64,000 bases of DNA from an uncultured Oscillospiraceae bacterium (GCA_910579125.1 CAJTTH010000005.1:1-64000), one strand, 5' to 3'. Shown: positions 16,689 to 25,691, counted from the first letter of the stretch. Notes: generated by a model from the sequence alone, not told the origin. Program-made: numbers and translations.

Positions 16689-17141
16689 ATGAAGAAAATT
16701 CCCATAAACGAATGTAAGGTGCAGTTTCCCGCGCTGTCAAGAAACGAGGGGCTGTCGCGTTCAGCGGCAGCGGCGTTTGCGCTTCAGTGCGACCCGACGG
16801 TCGAGGAGACCGCCGCGATAAAGACCGCCGTTTCCGAGGCGGTAACAAACGCGATAGTTCACGGGTACCGCGACACAAACGGCATTGTCGAGCTGCTTAT
16901 GCGGCTGTATTCCGACAACACGATATACATACAGATAAAGGACAAGGGCGCGGGTATCGCGGACATAAAACTCGCAATGGAGCCTATGTACACCACCGCG
17001 CCCGCCGATGAGGAACGCTCGGGACTGGGGTTTACGGTAATGGAGAGTTTTATGGATAAGGTGCGCGTGCGCTCTGCCGAGGGCAAGGGCACGGTCGTTA
17101 CTATGGAAAAAAAGCTGTCGGGGAAAAAGAATGACGCGTGA
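16689..17141 (+). CDS. spoIIAB: Anti-sigma F factor and kinase SpoIIAB
   Basis: The 150-residue GHKL-type kinase shows the N box (SEAVTNAIVHGY), the G1 box (DKGAGI) and the G2 box (RSGLGFTVMESFMD). It binds sigma F with ATP and phosphorylates SpoIIAA. Its end overlaps sigF by 11 bases, indicating coupled translation and fixed stoichiometry. Confidence 0.95.
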   Translation: MKKIPINECKVQFPALSRNEGLSRSAAAAFALQCDPTVEETAAIKTAVSEAVTNAIVHGYRDTNGIVELLMRLYSDNTIYIQIKDKGAGIADIKLAMEPMYTTAPADEERSGLGFTVMESFMDKVRVRSAEGKGTVVTMEKKLSGKKNDA

Positions 17142-17772
17142 CGAATTTATTAACTCAAATCTTCCGCTGGTGCACTCGCTCGCCAACCGTTTCCGAGGGC
17201 GCGGCATTGAGTACGAGGAACTTTTCTCGGCGGGAAGTCTGGGGCTTGTCAAGGCGTATGACAATTTCGACGAAACACGCGGCCTGTGCTTTTCAACGTA
17301 TGCCGTACCGGTCATTCTCGGCGAAATAAGACGCCTGTTCCGCGACGGCGGCGCGGTAAAAATGAGCCGTTCGCTAAAGGAGCTGTCTATGAAAGCCGCG
17401 CGCGCCCGCGACGAGTTATCCAAAAACGGCGCAGAGCCGACTATCGGCGATATTGCGGAATATCTCGGCGTATCCCCCGAGGACGCGGCGGAGGCTGTCG
17501 CGGCGGGTTTGCCGCCTATCTCGCTCACCTCGGCGGAAGACGGCGGCGAATACGACCTGCCCGACGGCAGCAGCGAAAATTCCCTTATAGATAAGCTGGC
17601 TCTGCGGCAGTGCCTTAACGGGCTTTCCGAGGAGGACAGGCGGCTGATACTCCTGCGGTATTTTCGGGGAATGACGCAGTCGCAGACCGCGCAGGCAATG
17701 GGTATGACGCAGGTGCAGGTGTCGCGGCGCGAAAGGAAAATTCTGGACGGACTGAGGGCGCTGCTGATATAA
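17131..17772 (+). CDS. sigF: Forespore sigma factor SigF
   Basis: The 213-residue sigma-70 family protein has region 2 (GSLGLVKAYDNFDETRG, then FSTYAVPVILGEIRR), a SigF/SigB-like region 3, and a region 4 helix-turn-helix (MTQSQTAQAMGMTQVQVSRRE). It directs early forespore transcription. As the third gene of spoIIA, it shows that the organism carries the regulatory core of endospore formation. Confidence 0.95.
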   Translation: MTRDEFINSNLPLVHSLANRFRGRGIEYEELFSAGSLGLVKAYDNFDETRGLCFSTYAVPVILGEIRRLFRDGGAVKMSRSLKELSMKAARARDELSKNGAEPTIGDIAEYLGVSPEDAAEAVAAGLPPISLTSAEDGGEYDLPDGSSENSLIDKLALRQCLNGLSEEDRRLILLRYFRGMTQSQTAQAMGMTQVQVSRRERKILDGLRALLI

Positions 17773-17777
17773 CGAAT

Positions 17778-17809
17778 ACCGCATAAGGACAGCCCTTGTG
17801 CGGTTTTTT
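17778..17809 (+). terminator. Terminator of the spoIIA operon
   Basis: 11-base arms (17778-17788, 17794-17804) with one G-U pair are followed by TTTTTT, 5 bases after the sigF stop. Confidence 0.88.
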
Positions 17810-17829
17810 GCGTAAAAATGCAAAAAGTA

Positions 17830-17861
17830 TTGACAATTTGTTGCTGGGGATATGCTATGAT
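17830..17861 (+). promoter_or_regulatory. Promoter of a structured RNA
   Basis: TTGACA (17830-17835) precedes an extended -10 element TGCTATGAT (TG at 17853, TATGAT at 17856-17861). The spacer is 20 bases, too long for an ideal pair, so the extended -10 may carry recognition. Confidence 0.55.
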
Positions 17862-17865
17862 TAAA

Positions 17866-18014
17866 CTGCGACACAACTGAATAATTGCCCATAAATAAGT
17901 ATACACTTTGCCAATCAGGTAAAAGTGCATGCTCTCTTTCGTATAACTTTATCTATGGGGAACGAGTTGTGTCGCGGCAATCGGAGCTTTGCATTTTTAA
18001 GTGCGCGGCTTTTT
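17866..18014 (+). ncRNA. Unclassified structured RNA of about 150 nt
   Basis: A 13-bp closing stem (17866-17878 with 17965-17977, one G-U) encloses a rod. Inside it is an asymmetric bulge, a CCCATA/TATGGG helix continuing as an imperfect AT-rich stem, and a CACTTT/AAAGTG hairpin. A second hairpin (17985-17993 with 18002-18010) followed by TTTTT ends the unit. A promoter lies just upstream. The rod with a central bulge recalls 6S RNA but is too short, and no SRP, tmRNA or riboswitch signature is seen. The fold is by eye only. Confidence 0.55.
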
Positions 18015-18016
18015 AA

Positions 18017-18252
18017 TTTAAAGGAGAAGGCAACAAAGGACTCACACGCGTAATAATACCGAACAGTGTGAAAGAAATAAACAAGTGAGTGTTTTGTAAT
18101 TGCAAGAGGCTCACAAATGTTACTATTCCGGACTACGTGACATCTATATTGCTGCATTTATGAACTGTGAAAAAATCAAAGCCACCTACAAAGGCAATAC
18201 CTACGACTACGAGCACATAAACGACCTTTACAAAATAATCAACGGCAAATAA
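18017..18252 (+). pseudogene. Decayed C-terminus of a BspA-type leucine-rich-repeat (LRR_5) protein
   Basis: One frame reads GLTRVIIPNSVKEINK, then a TGA at 18086-18088, then VFCNCKRLTNVTIPDYVTSI. A shift in frame then gives AAFMNCEKIKATYKGN and a C-terminal tail to TAA at 18250-18252. LTxVTIPxSVTxI and AFxxCxxI are the repeat units of LRR_5 proteins, which are large surface proteins in gut Firmicutes. The TGA sits where Gly is normal (one base from GGA), and a few bases are missing at the shift. Only about 75 codons remain, so it cannot be functional. Confidence 0.72.
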
Positions 18253-18287
18253 GTACAATGAATTATGCTCTTTAAAGAGAAAAGAAA

Positions 18288-18371
18288 ATGCGACACACAA
18301 AGACAAAAGCGGTGGTGCTCCTGATCACGGCAAGCGCGGCTGCGGTCATCATCGCAAAGAAGAAAAAGTAA
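18288..18371 (+). CDS. Possible tiny membrane peptide (27 aa)
   Basis: The reading frame gives MRHTKTKAVVLLITASAAAVIIAKKKK: a basic start, one hydrophobic helix of about 16 residues and a Lys4 end. Codon choice is like that of real genes here (ctg, atc, gcg, gtc). The upstream aaagagaaaag is a weak ribosome site. A clean terminator follows 15 bases after the stop. It could be a real small membrane protein or the leftover signal peptide of a lost surface protein. Confidence 0.4.
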   Translation: MRHTKTKAVVLLITASAAAVIIAKKKK

Positions 18372-18385
18372 TTTCTCCATAAATT

Positions 18386-18419
18386 TCGGCGCGTTCCCAA
18401 TGGGCGCGCCGATTTTTTG
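18386..18419 (+). terminator. Terminator after the tiny peptide
   Basis: Arms tcggcgcg and cgcgccga (18386-18393, 18405-18412) are followed by TTTTTT. Something to the left is, or was, transcribed through here. Confidence 0.85.
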
Positions 18420-18546
18420 TTCGCGCTCAAATGACCGAAAAGTACATCAATATGCGGTTTTTGTGCCTGTTTTAAGAAAAGTGTTGTATGATTTGTAAAA
18501 AAATTCAAAAAAATTCAAAAAACATCTAGCAATTTTTTCCGCAATC

Positions 18547-18655
18547 TGTTATAATAGAAGTTAGACAGTGACTGCGGACTTCGCAGCCGTCAAAGGGCGC
18601 TTTTTGAACCGTGCACGGTTTGGGGCGCTAATTAAAAATCAGGAGGAATATTCCA
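18547..18655 (+). promoter_or_regulatory. ppdK promoter and two-hairpin leader
   Basis: The extended -10 TGTTATAAT (18547-18555) gives a leader of about 95 nt. The leader holds a small hairpin (18572-18576 with 18582-18586) and a second stem-loop built on the palindrome aaccgtgcacggtt (18607-18620), extended by G-U pairs to gcgc/gcgc (18597-18600, 18625-18628). It ends 12 bases before the ribosome site. There is no T-run, so any control would be on translation or stability. Confidence 0.55.
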
Positions 18656-21286
18656 ATGGCAAAAAAGTATTGTTATCTGTTTTCCGAGGGTAATGCAAAT
18701 ATGCGTGAGCTTCTCGGCGGCAAGGGCGCGAACCTCGCGGAAATGACCAACATCGGTATGCCCGTACCTCAGGGCTTCACCATTACCACCGAGGCTTGCA
18801 CGCAGTATTACGAGGACGGCAAGCAGATCAACGACGAGATCATGGCTGAGATCAACGAGTATATCGTTAAAATGGAGGGTATCACCGGCAAGAAGTTCGG
18901 CGACAGCGAAAACCCGCTGCTCGTTTCCGTTCGTTCGGGCGCGCGCGCTTCCATGCCCGGTATGATGGACACGATCCTCAACCTCGGTCTTAACGAGACG
19001 GTTGTAGAGGTTATGGCTAAGCAGTCCGGCAATCCCCGTTGGGCTTACGACTGCTACAGAAGATTTATCCAGATGTACTCCGACGTTGTTATGGAGGTCG
19101 GCAAGAAGTACTTCGAGCAGCTTATCGACGAAATGAAAGAAAAGCGCAGCGTAAAGCAGGATATCGAGCTTACCGCCGAGGATCTTAAGGAGCTTGCGGA
19201 GCAGTTCAAGGCTGAATATAAGTCCAAGATCGGCGAGGACTTCCCGTCCGACCCCAAGCAGCAGCTTATGGGCGCTATCAAAGCAGTATTTCGTTCATGG
19301 GATAATCCCAGAGCGAACGTTTACCGCCGCGACAACGATATTCCGTACAGCTGGGGTACTGCCGTAAACGTACAGTCCATGGCGTTCGGCAATATGGGTG
19401 ACGACTGCGGCACGGGCGTTGCGTTCACGCGCGATCCCGCTACGGGCGCAAAGGGTCTGTTTGGCGAGTTTTTGACCAACGCGCAGGGCGAGGACGTTGT
19501 TGCGGGCGTTCGTACTCCTATGCACATCAACGAGATGGAGCAGAAGTTCCCCGAGGCGTTCGCGCAGTTCAAGGACGTTTGCGCAAAGCTCGAGGAGCAC
19601 TATCGCGATATGCAGGATATGGAGTTCACCGTTGAGCACGGCAAGCTCTATATGCTCCAGACCAGAAACGGCAAGAGAACCGCACAGGCAGCGCTGAAAA
19701 TCGCGTGCGACCTCGTTGACGAGGGTATGCGCACCGAGGAAGAGGCTGTCGCGATGATCGACCCGCGTAACCTTGACACCTTGCTCCACCCGCAGTTCGA
19801 CGCGGCAGCTCTTAAGGCTGCTTCTCCCGTCGGCAAGGGCTTGGGCGCTTCTCCCGGAGCTGCCTGCGGTAAGATCGTATTCACCGCCGAGGACGCTGTT
19901 GAGTGGAAGTCGCGCGGCGAAAAGGTTGTTCTGGTACGTCTTGAGACCTCTCCCGAGGACATTACGGGTATGAAGGCTGCACAGGGTATTCTGACCGTTC
20001 GCGGCGGTATGACCTCTCACGCTGCCGTTGTAGCGCGCGGAATGGGCACTTGCTGCGTATCGGGTTGCGGCGACATCGCAATGGACGAGGAGAACAAGAA
20101 GTTCACTCTCGCGGGCAAGACCTACACCGAGGGCGACCCGATCTCTATCGACGGCTCTACGGGTAACATCTACGACGGCATTATCCCGACCGTTGACGCG
20201 ACTATCGCGGGCGAGTTCGGCAGAATTATGGCTTGGGCTGACAAGTACAGAGTGCTCAAGGTTCGCACAAACGCTGATACTCCCGCCGACGCGAAGAAGG
20301 CTCGTGAGTTGGGCGCTGAGGGTATCGGTCTGTGCCGTACCGAGCATATGTTCTTCGCGGAGGACAGAATTGCGGCATTCCGCGAGATGATCTGCGCGGA
20401 TACTCTCGAGGAGCGCGAAAAGGCGCTCGACAAGATACTCCCGTATCAGCAGAGCGACTTTGAACAGCTCTACGAGACGCTTGAGGGTTGCCCCGTAACC
20501 ATTCGTTTCCTTGACCCGCCTCTTCACGAGTTCGTTCCCACCGAGGAGGCTGACATCAAGAAGTTGGCTGACGCACAGGGCAAGACAGTTGAGCAGATCA
20601 AGACGATCATCGCGAGCCTGCACGAGTTCAACCCGATGATGGGTCACAGAGGCTGCCGTCTTGCGGTAACCTACCCCGAGATCGCAAAAATGCAGACCAG
20701 AGCGGTTATCCGCGCTGCTATCAACGTTCAGAAAAAGCACGCAGACTGGAGCATCGTTCCCGAGATCATGATCCCGCTTATCGGCGACATCAAGGAGCTT
20801 AAGTACGTTAAGAACGTAGTAGTAGCTACCGCCGACGAGGAGATCAAGGCTGCGGGCAGCAATATGAAGTACGAGGTCGGCACAATGATCGAAATTCCGC
20901 GTGCTGCTCTTACCGCTGACGAGATCGCTAAGGAGGCTGAGTTCTTCTGCTTCGGTACGAACGACCTCACCCAGATGACCTACGGCTTCTCGCGCGACGA
21001 CGCGGGCAAGTTCCTGAATGCTTACTATGACGCAAAGATCTTCGAGAACGATCCGTTTGCAAAGCTCGACCAGACAGGCGTCGGCAAGCTGATGGAAATG
21101 GCTATCACGCTCGGCAAAAAGACCAGACCCGATATGCACGTCGGCATTTGCGGCGAGCACGGCGGCGATCCTTCGTCCGTTGAGTTCTGCCACAAGATCG
21201 GTCTGACTTATGTTTCCTGCTCGCCGTTCCGTGTTCCGATCGCAAGACTGGCGGCGGCACAGGCGGCTATTGCAGACAAGAAGTAA
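18656..21286 (+). CDS. ppdK: Pyruvate, phosphate dikinase
   Basis: The full-length 876-residue PPDK interconverts pyruvate, ATP and phosphate with PEP, AMP and pyrophosphate. In order it has the N-terminal nucleotide-binding domain (LLGGKGANLAEM at the start), the swivelling phosphohistidine domain (GGMTSHAAVVARGMG, catalytic His near residue 455) and the C-terminal PEP-binding barrel (CGEHGGDPSS near the end). In anaerobic Firmicutes it commonly replaces pyruvate kinase. It is monocistronic, with a strong ribosome site (caggagg) and its own terminator. Confidence 0.97.
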   Translation: MAKKYCYLFSEGNANMRELLGGKGANLAEMTNIGMPVPQGFTITTEACTQYYEDGKQINDEIMAEINEYIVKMEGITGKKFGDSENPLLVSVRSGARASMPGMMDTILNLGLNETVVEVMAKQSGNPRWAYDCYRRFIQMYSDVVMEVGKKYFEQLIDEMKEKRSVKQDIELTAEDLKELAEQFKAEYKSKIGEDFPSDPKQQLMGAIKAVFRSWDNPRANVYRRDNDIPYSWGTAVNVQSMAFGNMGDDCGTGVAFTRDPATGAKGLFGEFLTNAQGEDVVAGVRTPMHINEMEQKFPEAFAQFKDVCAKLEEHYRDMQDMEFTVEHGKLYMLQTRNGKRTAQAALKIACDLVDEGMRTEEEAVAMIDPRNLDTLLHPQFDAAALKAASPVGKGLGASPGAACGKIVFTAEDAVEWKSRGEKVVLVRLETSPEDITGMKAAQGILTVRGGMTSHAAVVARGMGTCCVSGCGDIAMDEENKKFTLAGKTYTEGDPISIDGSTGNIYDGIIPTVDATIAGEFGRIMAWADKYRVLKVRTNADTPADAKKARELGAEGIGLCRTEHMFFAEDRIAAFREMICADTLEEREKALDKILPYQQSDFEQLYETLEGCPVTIRFLDPPLHEFVPTEEADIKKLADAQGKTVEQIKTIIASLHEFNPMMGHRGCRLAVTYPEIAKMQTRAVIRAAINVQKKHADWSIVPEIMIPLIGDIKELKYVKNVVVATADEEIKAAGSNMKYEVGTMIEIPRAALTADEIAKEAEFFCFGTNDLTQMTYGFSRDDAGKFLNAYYDAKIFENDPFAKLDQTGVGKLMEMAITLGKKTRPDMHVGICGEHGGDPSSVEFCHKIGLTYVSCSPFRVPIARLAAAQAAIADKK

Positions 21287-21310
21287 TTCGACAACGCGCA
21301 AATTAAAACA

Positions 21311-21342
21311 AGGCTGCACGGTTTAATCGTGCAGCCTTTTAT
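21311..21342 (+). terminator. Terminator of ppdK
   Basis: Arms aggctgcacg and cgtgcagcct (21311-21320, 21328-21337) are followed by a T-run. A-rich sequence on the left also allows use from the minus strand. Confidence 0.9.
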
Positions 21343-21366
21343 TATAATTTTGCGTTCCTGAATTGT

Positions 21367-22305
21367 TTACATCTCGCGCTCCCAGCCACGCAAGGTCTTC
21401 ACGTTTGATTTTTCGGCAAGTTCCTCAAGCAAGGCAATCTCCTCTTTATCGAGAATTATCTTTGCGGTCCGCGCAGCCTCCTCGGCTTGACCTACCTTTG
21501 TAACGCCGATTATCGGCAGCGTTCCCTTGGCGATCGCCCATGCCGCCGCGATCTGCGCGGGCGCGGCGGAGTGCCGCTCGCCGATACGGCGCATTTCCCC
21601 GATAAGCGTCTCCAACTCGGGAAGAATGCCGTTGTAGGATTTCGCGCGCGAGCTGCCCTCGGGGAACGGGTGAGCGCGGTCGTATTTCCCCGTAAGCGCG
21701 CCTTGCTCCAGCACCATATATGAGTAGAACGTAATGCCGTTTGCCGCGCAGTAATCAAGTATTCCCGCGCGCTCCGACGAACGGTGCAGCAGGCTGTAAT
21801 GGTTCTGCACCGCCGAGAGCTTCAGTCCCTCCGCGCCGAGAATTTCCCCGACTCGCTTTATCTCAGCGAGGTTGTGGTTTGACACGCCGACAGATTTTAT
21901 CAGCCCTTCCTTTGCGAGCGGTATCAGCTCGGGAGTCCGGCGCTCTATGTCGGTGGGATTGTGTATCCAATAAACGTCAATAAAATCGGTGTTCAGGCGT
22001 TTAAGGCTGCCCTCCAGCATTTCGCGCACGGCGTTCGGGGAATTACCCGCGATCTGCGGCGTGAATTTGGTGGAAATGACCACATCATCGCGGTTCACGT
22101 TCTTGATAAATTCGCCGAGTATCGTCTCGGAGCTGCCCATACCGTATACGGGTGCGGTGTCCCAGATATTCAGTCCGCACTCGATTGCCTTATCAAACAC
22201 GGGTTTTAAGTCCTCGGCGGTGAGATAATTCCCGAAAACCTTGTCGCCGCCCGTATCTCCAACGCCCCACGACCACGCGCCAAGGGCGATCTCAGACTTG
22301 ACCAT
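21367..22305 (-). CDS. Aldo/keto reductase
   Basis: The 312-residue TIM-barrel protein shows the AKR tetrad: Asp and Tyr in WDTAPVYGMGSSE, Lys in STKFTPQ and His in YWIHNP. The NADPH site motif (PIIGVTKVGQ) lies near the C-terminus. The substrate cannot be told from sequence. The ribosome site (ggaggt) is close to the ATG. It lies downstream of lysA on the same strand with a 48-base gap. Confidence 0.92.
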   Translation of the reverse strand: MVKSEIALGAWSWGVGDTGGDKVFGNYLTAEDLKPVFDKAIECGLNIWDTAPVYGMGSSETILGEFIKNVNRDDVVISTKFTPQIAGNSPNAVREMLEGSLKRLNTDFIDVYWIHNPTDIERRTPELIPLAKEGLIKSVGVSNHNLAEIKRVGEILGAEGLKLSAVQNHYSLLHRSSERAGILDYCAANGITFYSYMVLEQGALTGKYDRAHPFPEGSSRAKSYNGILPELETLIGEMRRIGERHSAAPAQIAAAWAIAKGTLPIIGVTKVGQAEEAARTAKIILDKEEIALLEELAEKSNVKTLRGWEREM

Positions 22306-22353
22306 AAAAACCTCCGTTAAATTTCTCCCCCGCCGAATATGGGGGAGAAGAAA

Positions 22354-23625
22354 TTAAAGTTCAAATTTTCCTTTTGCGAAATCAAATGTCGCGAAATAGT
22401 CCTCGGGGGTCTCGGCGCGGCGAATGAGCTTAACGCTGTTGTCCTCGCGCAGCAGCAGCTCGGCGCTTTTCAACTTGCCGTTGTAGTTGTAGCCCATTGA
22501 GAAACCGTGCGCCCCTGTGTCGTGAATTGCGATATAGTCGCCGAGGTCGATTTTCGGGAGCATACGGTCAACCGCGAATTTGTCGCAGTTCTCGCAAAGT
22601 CCGCCCGTCACGTCGTACTTATGATCGCACGGAGCGTTCTCCTTGCCGAGCACGGTAATGTGATGATAAGCGCCGTAGATCGCGGGGCGCATTAAATTCG
22701 CAGCGCACGCGTCCAACCCGATATACTCCTTGTAGATGTGTTTTTCGCGGATAGCCGTCGCGATGAGCATACCGTAAGGCGCGAGCATAAACCGTCCGAG
22801 CTCGGTGAACAGAGCGACATTGCCCATTCCCGCGGGAACGAGAATTTCCTCGTAAGCTTCGCGGACCTTTTCGCCGATGACCGCGATGTCGTTCGCGGGC
22901 TGATCGGGTTTATACGGAATACCGACGCCGCCGCTGAGGTTTATGAACGATAACTCCACGCCCGCCTTTTCCTTGATCTCCACAGCCGCCTTGAACATTA
23001 TCCGCGCAAGAGTGGGATAATAGTCGTTGGTGAGCGTGTTTGAGGCGAGGAACGCGTGCATTCCGAAACGCTTTGCGCCCTTTGCTTTCAGTATCTTGTA
23101 GCCCTCGATTATCTGCTCGTGAGTAAAGCCGTACTTCGCGTCGCGCGGCGTGTCCATAACGTTCGGTGAGCCGTCGGTCTTGAACTCTCCGCCGGGATTG
23201 TAACGGCAGCAGATAGTCTCGGGAATGCCCGTAAGCTCGTCGAGAACGTCAATATGCGTAAAGTCATCGAGATTGATTATCGCGCCAAGCTCGAACGCCT
23301 TTTTAAAGTCCTCGTCCGGAGTGGCATTGGAGCTGAACATTATATCATGCCCCTTAGCGCCCACCTCATCGGACAGCAGCAGCTCGGTGTAGCTCGAGCA
23401 GTCGAAGCCGCAGCCCTCGCTCTGCAATACCTTCATAATAAACGGGTTGGGGGTTGCCTTTACCGCAAAATACTCGCGGAAGCCCTTGTTCCACGAAAAC
23501 GCGGCTTTCAGGGCGCGGGCGTTCTCGCGTATCCCCTTTTCGTCGTAAATGTGAAAGGGCGTGGGATAACTTTTTACTATCTCATCTATTTGTTCCTTTG
23601 TGACAAAAGGCTTTTTCTCTGCCAT
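22354..23625 (-). CDS. lysA: Diaminopimelate decarboxylase (LysA-type PLP enzyme)
   Basis: The 423-residue fold-type III PLP enzyme has the Schiff-base Lys56 in EYFAVKATPNP, the phosphate-binding SGGVGIPY, and GGLCENCDKFAVDR with the active-site Cys from the partner subunit. LysA makes L-lysine by removing CO2 from meso-diaminopimelate. A related carboxynorspermidine or D-ornithine enzyme is possible but less likely. A ribosome site (agaggt) precedes the ATG. Confidence 0.88.
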   Translation of the reverse strand: MAEKKPFVTKEQIDEIVKSYPTPFHIYDEKGIRENARALKAAFSWNKGFREYFAVKATPNPFIMKVLQSEGCGFDCSSYTELLLSDEVGAKGHDIMFSSNATPDEDFKKAFELGAIINLDDFTHIDVLDELTGIPETICCRYNPGGEFKTDGSPNVMDTPRDAKYGFTHEQIIEGYKILKAKGAKRFGMHAFLASNTLTNDYYPTLARIMFKAAVEIKEKAGVELSFINLSGGVGIPYKPDQPANDIAVIGEKVREAYEEILVPAGMGNVALFTELGRFMLAPYGMLIATAIREKHIYKEYIGLDACAANLMRPAIYGAYHHITVLGKENAPCDHKYDVTGGLCENCDKFAVDRMLPKIDLGDYIAIHDTGAHGFSMGYNYNGKLKSAELLLREDNSVKLIRRAETPEDYFATFDFAKGKFEL

Positions 23626-23645
23626 TGTATGTACCTCTCTTTTGT

Positions 23646-24248
23646 TTATTTCTCTTTACGGAAAACCGAAAACAGCCTCTTGAAAAAGCGCGTAATGGGA
23701 TTTCCGATTTTCTTTTCGGCTTGTGCGAGCAGATTGTGCGCGTTATCGTTCGGCAATATCCGCATTGACGATTTAAAGCACTCCCTTGCCTTGCGGTAAT
23801 CGCCCGCCGCCATATAAACTCTACCCAGATCGATGTAGCGGAAATGCACATATTTTTCCCCGCGAAGCTCGGGAGTATCACAAAAATCAATGCAAAACGT
23901 CAGACAATCTATCGCGTCCTGTATCAGCTCGGGTGTGGAATATTCCTCGTCCTCGACTATTTCCTCGAGCGTGGTATAGTATTCCCAGCGAAGATCGTAT
24001 GACTCGGGGTCAAGCTCTATCGACTTGCGGTAATACGGTATGCCGTTGTCGAGATCGTTCCCGAACACCACGACCATACAGCCCGCATGGGAGCAAAGCT
24101 TTGCAAGCGCCTTGCGTTCCTCGCCGTCGGGAGAGGGGCATTGTCCGAGGATCTTCTCCACGTCGGAGATAAACTCTTTTGTCTCGGCTTCGGTCTCAAG
24201 CTTGCACCTGTTAAATTTCTTGTAAAACGCGTCTATTTGAGCGTTCAA
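23646..24248 (-). CDS. TPR-like protein of unknown function
   Basis: A 200-residue helical protein with TPR-like pairs in the C-terminal half (for example GRVYMAAGDYRKARECFKSS). The start is taken as TTG at 24248 behind a short gagg, since no in-frame ATG is better placed. It lies 4 bases after a membrane-protein gene and 20 bases before lysA, so it may belong to the same transcript. Function unknown. Confidence 0.7.
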   Translation of the reverse strand: MNAQIDAFYKKFNRCKLETEAETKEFISDVEKILGQCPSPDGEERKALAKLCSHAGCMVVVFGNDLDNGIPYYRKSIELDPESYDLRWEYYTTLEEIVEDEEYSTPELIQDAIDCLTFCIDFCDTPELRGEKYVHFRYIDLGRVYMAAGDYRKARECFKSSMRILPNDNAHNLLAQAEKKIGNPITRFFKRLFSVFRKEK

Positions 24249-24252
24249 TTCC

Positions 24253-24786
24253 TCAATGTTTATTTTGTTCAGCCTCTTTCTCTTTGATCATAGTTACCGC
24301 GAATGCCGCCGCGATACACACGCAGTCGAGCGCAAGCCCTCCCGAGAGCAGAAAAGCCGAGCATATCATCACAACCGCAATGCCGATACGCAGCACCCAT
24401 GCCCTCCGACCGCCGCCCCTCGCGAACCACGCGAAAAACGCGAACAGCGGAGTAAACAGCGCAAAAACGCTCCAGCCCGTTACGAAGCTGCGCGAATAGT
24501 ACAGCTCCCCGAGCACGGCGGTAAGATAGTACGCGGCTATCATTGCCGCGCAGAACAGCAGCACATACGCCGCCGAGCGGAACGGACTTTTCGTGAACGC
24601 GCAGATCGACGTGCAAATAAATATCCAGACGCACATTCCCGAGGTCAGGTTGCCGAGCACCTCAGAGCTTATATCCCAATATTTTGACAGCGCGCCCGCA
24701 GCAGCGCCCAGCAATGCGAACATTACGCAGAACAACAATGTCTTCCAAACGGGGCTTGGGTGCTTTGTCCTTGTTTTAAAGGTCAT
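24253..24786 (-). CDS. Small polytopic membrane protein
   Basis: A 177-residue protein with about five hydrophobic segments and the short C-terminal tail KEKEAEQNKH. The family is not recognised. Its ATG overlaps the stop of the upstream esterase gene (ATGA), so it is co-translated with it. Confidence 0.7.
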   Translation of the reverse strand: MTFKTRTKHPSPVWKTLLFCVMFALLGAAAGALSKYWDISSEVLGNLTSGMCVWIFICTSICAFTKSPFRSAAYVLLFCAAMIAAYYLTAVLGELYYSRSFVTGWSVFALFTPLFAFFAWFARGGGRRAWVLRIGIAVVMICSAFLLSGGLALDCVCIAAAFAVTMIKEKEAEQNKH

Positions 24787-25592
24787 ACGTTCATATATTT
24801 ATTGAGGAATTCGATCGACAATCCTATCCAGCGGCGGCAGTTGTCGAGGTAGAACGCCTCGTTCCAGCCCGTTGCCTTGTCGCAGGTGGACAAGCCGTGC
24901 GGTCCTTCGTCGAAAATGTGCAGCTCGACGGGTACCTTGTTGGAAATGCACGCTTTCGCCATTACAAGCGAATTGTGCGCGGGAACGCAGTCGTCGTTAG
25001 CGGTGTGCCACATAAATATCGGCGGAGTTTTCGGGGTGACGCGGTTTTCAAGCGACAAGCGCGACAGATCGGAGCGGTTCGGCTCTTCCCCGAGAAGTAT
25101 CTCAAAGCTGCCGACGTGCGGAGCGGTCACGCCGCTGATAACGGGATAACAAAGCACGGCGGCGTTCGGACGGAGCTCCTCGGGCTGGCAGTTCAGTGTT
25201 TTCACTACGAGATTGTCATTCCACATCGTCGCGAGACAGCCCGCAAGGTGTCCCCCCGACGAGCAGCCGAGCACGGCGATCTTGTCTGAGTCTATGTGAA
25301 ATTCCTCCGCGCGCATACGTATTTTGTAAAACGTATACGCCGCGTCAAGAAGCGCCGCGGGGAATTTCGCGTTGACGGAATACGTCACCGTAAACGCTGC
25401 GTAGCCCGCCGCCAGATATTGCAGTGCGATAGGCTCGCCCTCGCGGTCGGAGCAGTGGTTGTAGCCGCCGCCAGGGAAGATCACCACGGACGGACGCTTT
25501 TCGCAGTACGGCAGCCCTGCGATGTTGTCCGGCAGATACGCCTTTACAAACGCGGTCTTTTCGGGATTTATCGAAAAAGTCTTTACGGTCAT
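24783..25592 (-). CDS. Alpha/beta hydrolase, acetyl-esterase (BD-FAE/Axe)-like
   Basis: The 269-residue hydrolase has an oxyanion-hole region VIFPGGGYNHCS, the nucleophile elbow GCSSGG, the acid in WHTANDDCVP and His in EGPHGLS. The pattern resembles xylan acetyl-esterases and feruloyl esterases of the BD-FAE type. No signal peptide is seen, so it would act on imported sugars. This fits the glycoside hydrolase and sugar transporter genes elsewhere in the window. Confidence 0.85.
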   Translation of the reverse strand: MTVKTFSINPEKTAFVKAYLPDNIAGLPYCEKRPSVVIFPGGGYNHCSDREGEPIALQYLAAGYAAFTVTYSVNAKFPAALLDAAYTFYKIRMRAEEFHIDSDKIAVLGCSSGGHLAGCLATMWNDNLVVKTLNCQPEELRPNAAVLCYPVISGVTAPHVGSFEILLGEEPNRSDLSRLSLENRVTPKTPPIFMWHTANDDCVPAHNSLVMAKACISNKVPVELHIFDEGPHGLSTCDKATGWNEAFYLDNCRRWIGLSIEFLNKYMNV

Positions 25593-25691
25593 AGCTTTAA
25601 AACCTCCCGTTGAATTATCCGTCTGAATCGACGGAATTATATTTTAATTATAACATTTTCTTCCTCATAAATCAAGAGGTAAAATAAAAGA

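Noticed and set aside
17866..17977. 6S RNA or SRP RNA as identity of the structured RNA
   Set aside because: The rod is about 110 nt, too short for 6S, and no GGAAGCAGC-type SRP loop is present.
18288..18371. Second type I toxin (small hydrophobic peptide)
   Set aside because: Shape fits, but no convergent promoter, direct repeats or antisense RNA could be seen on the other strand.
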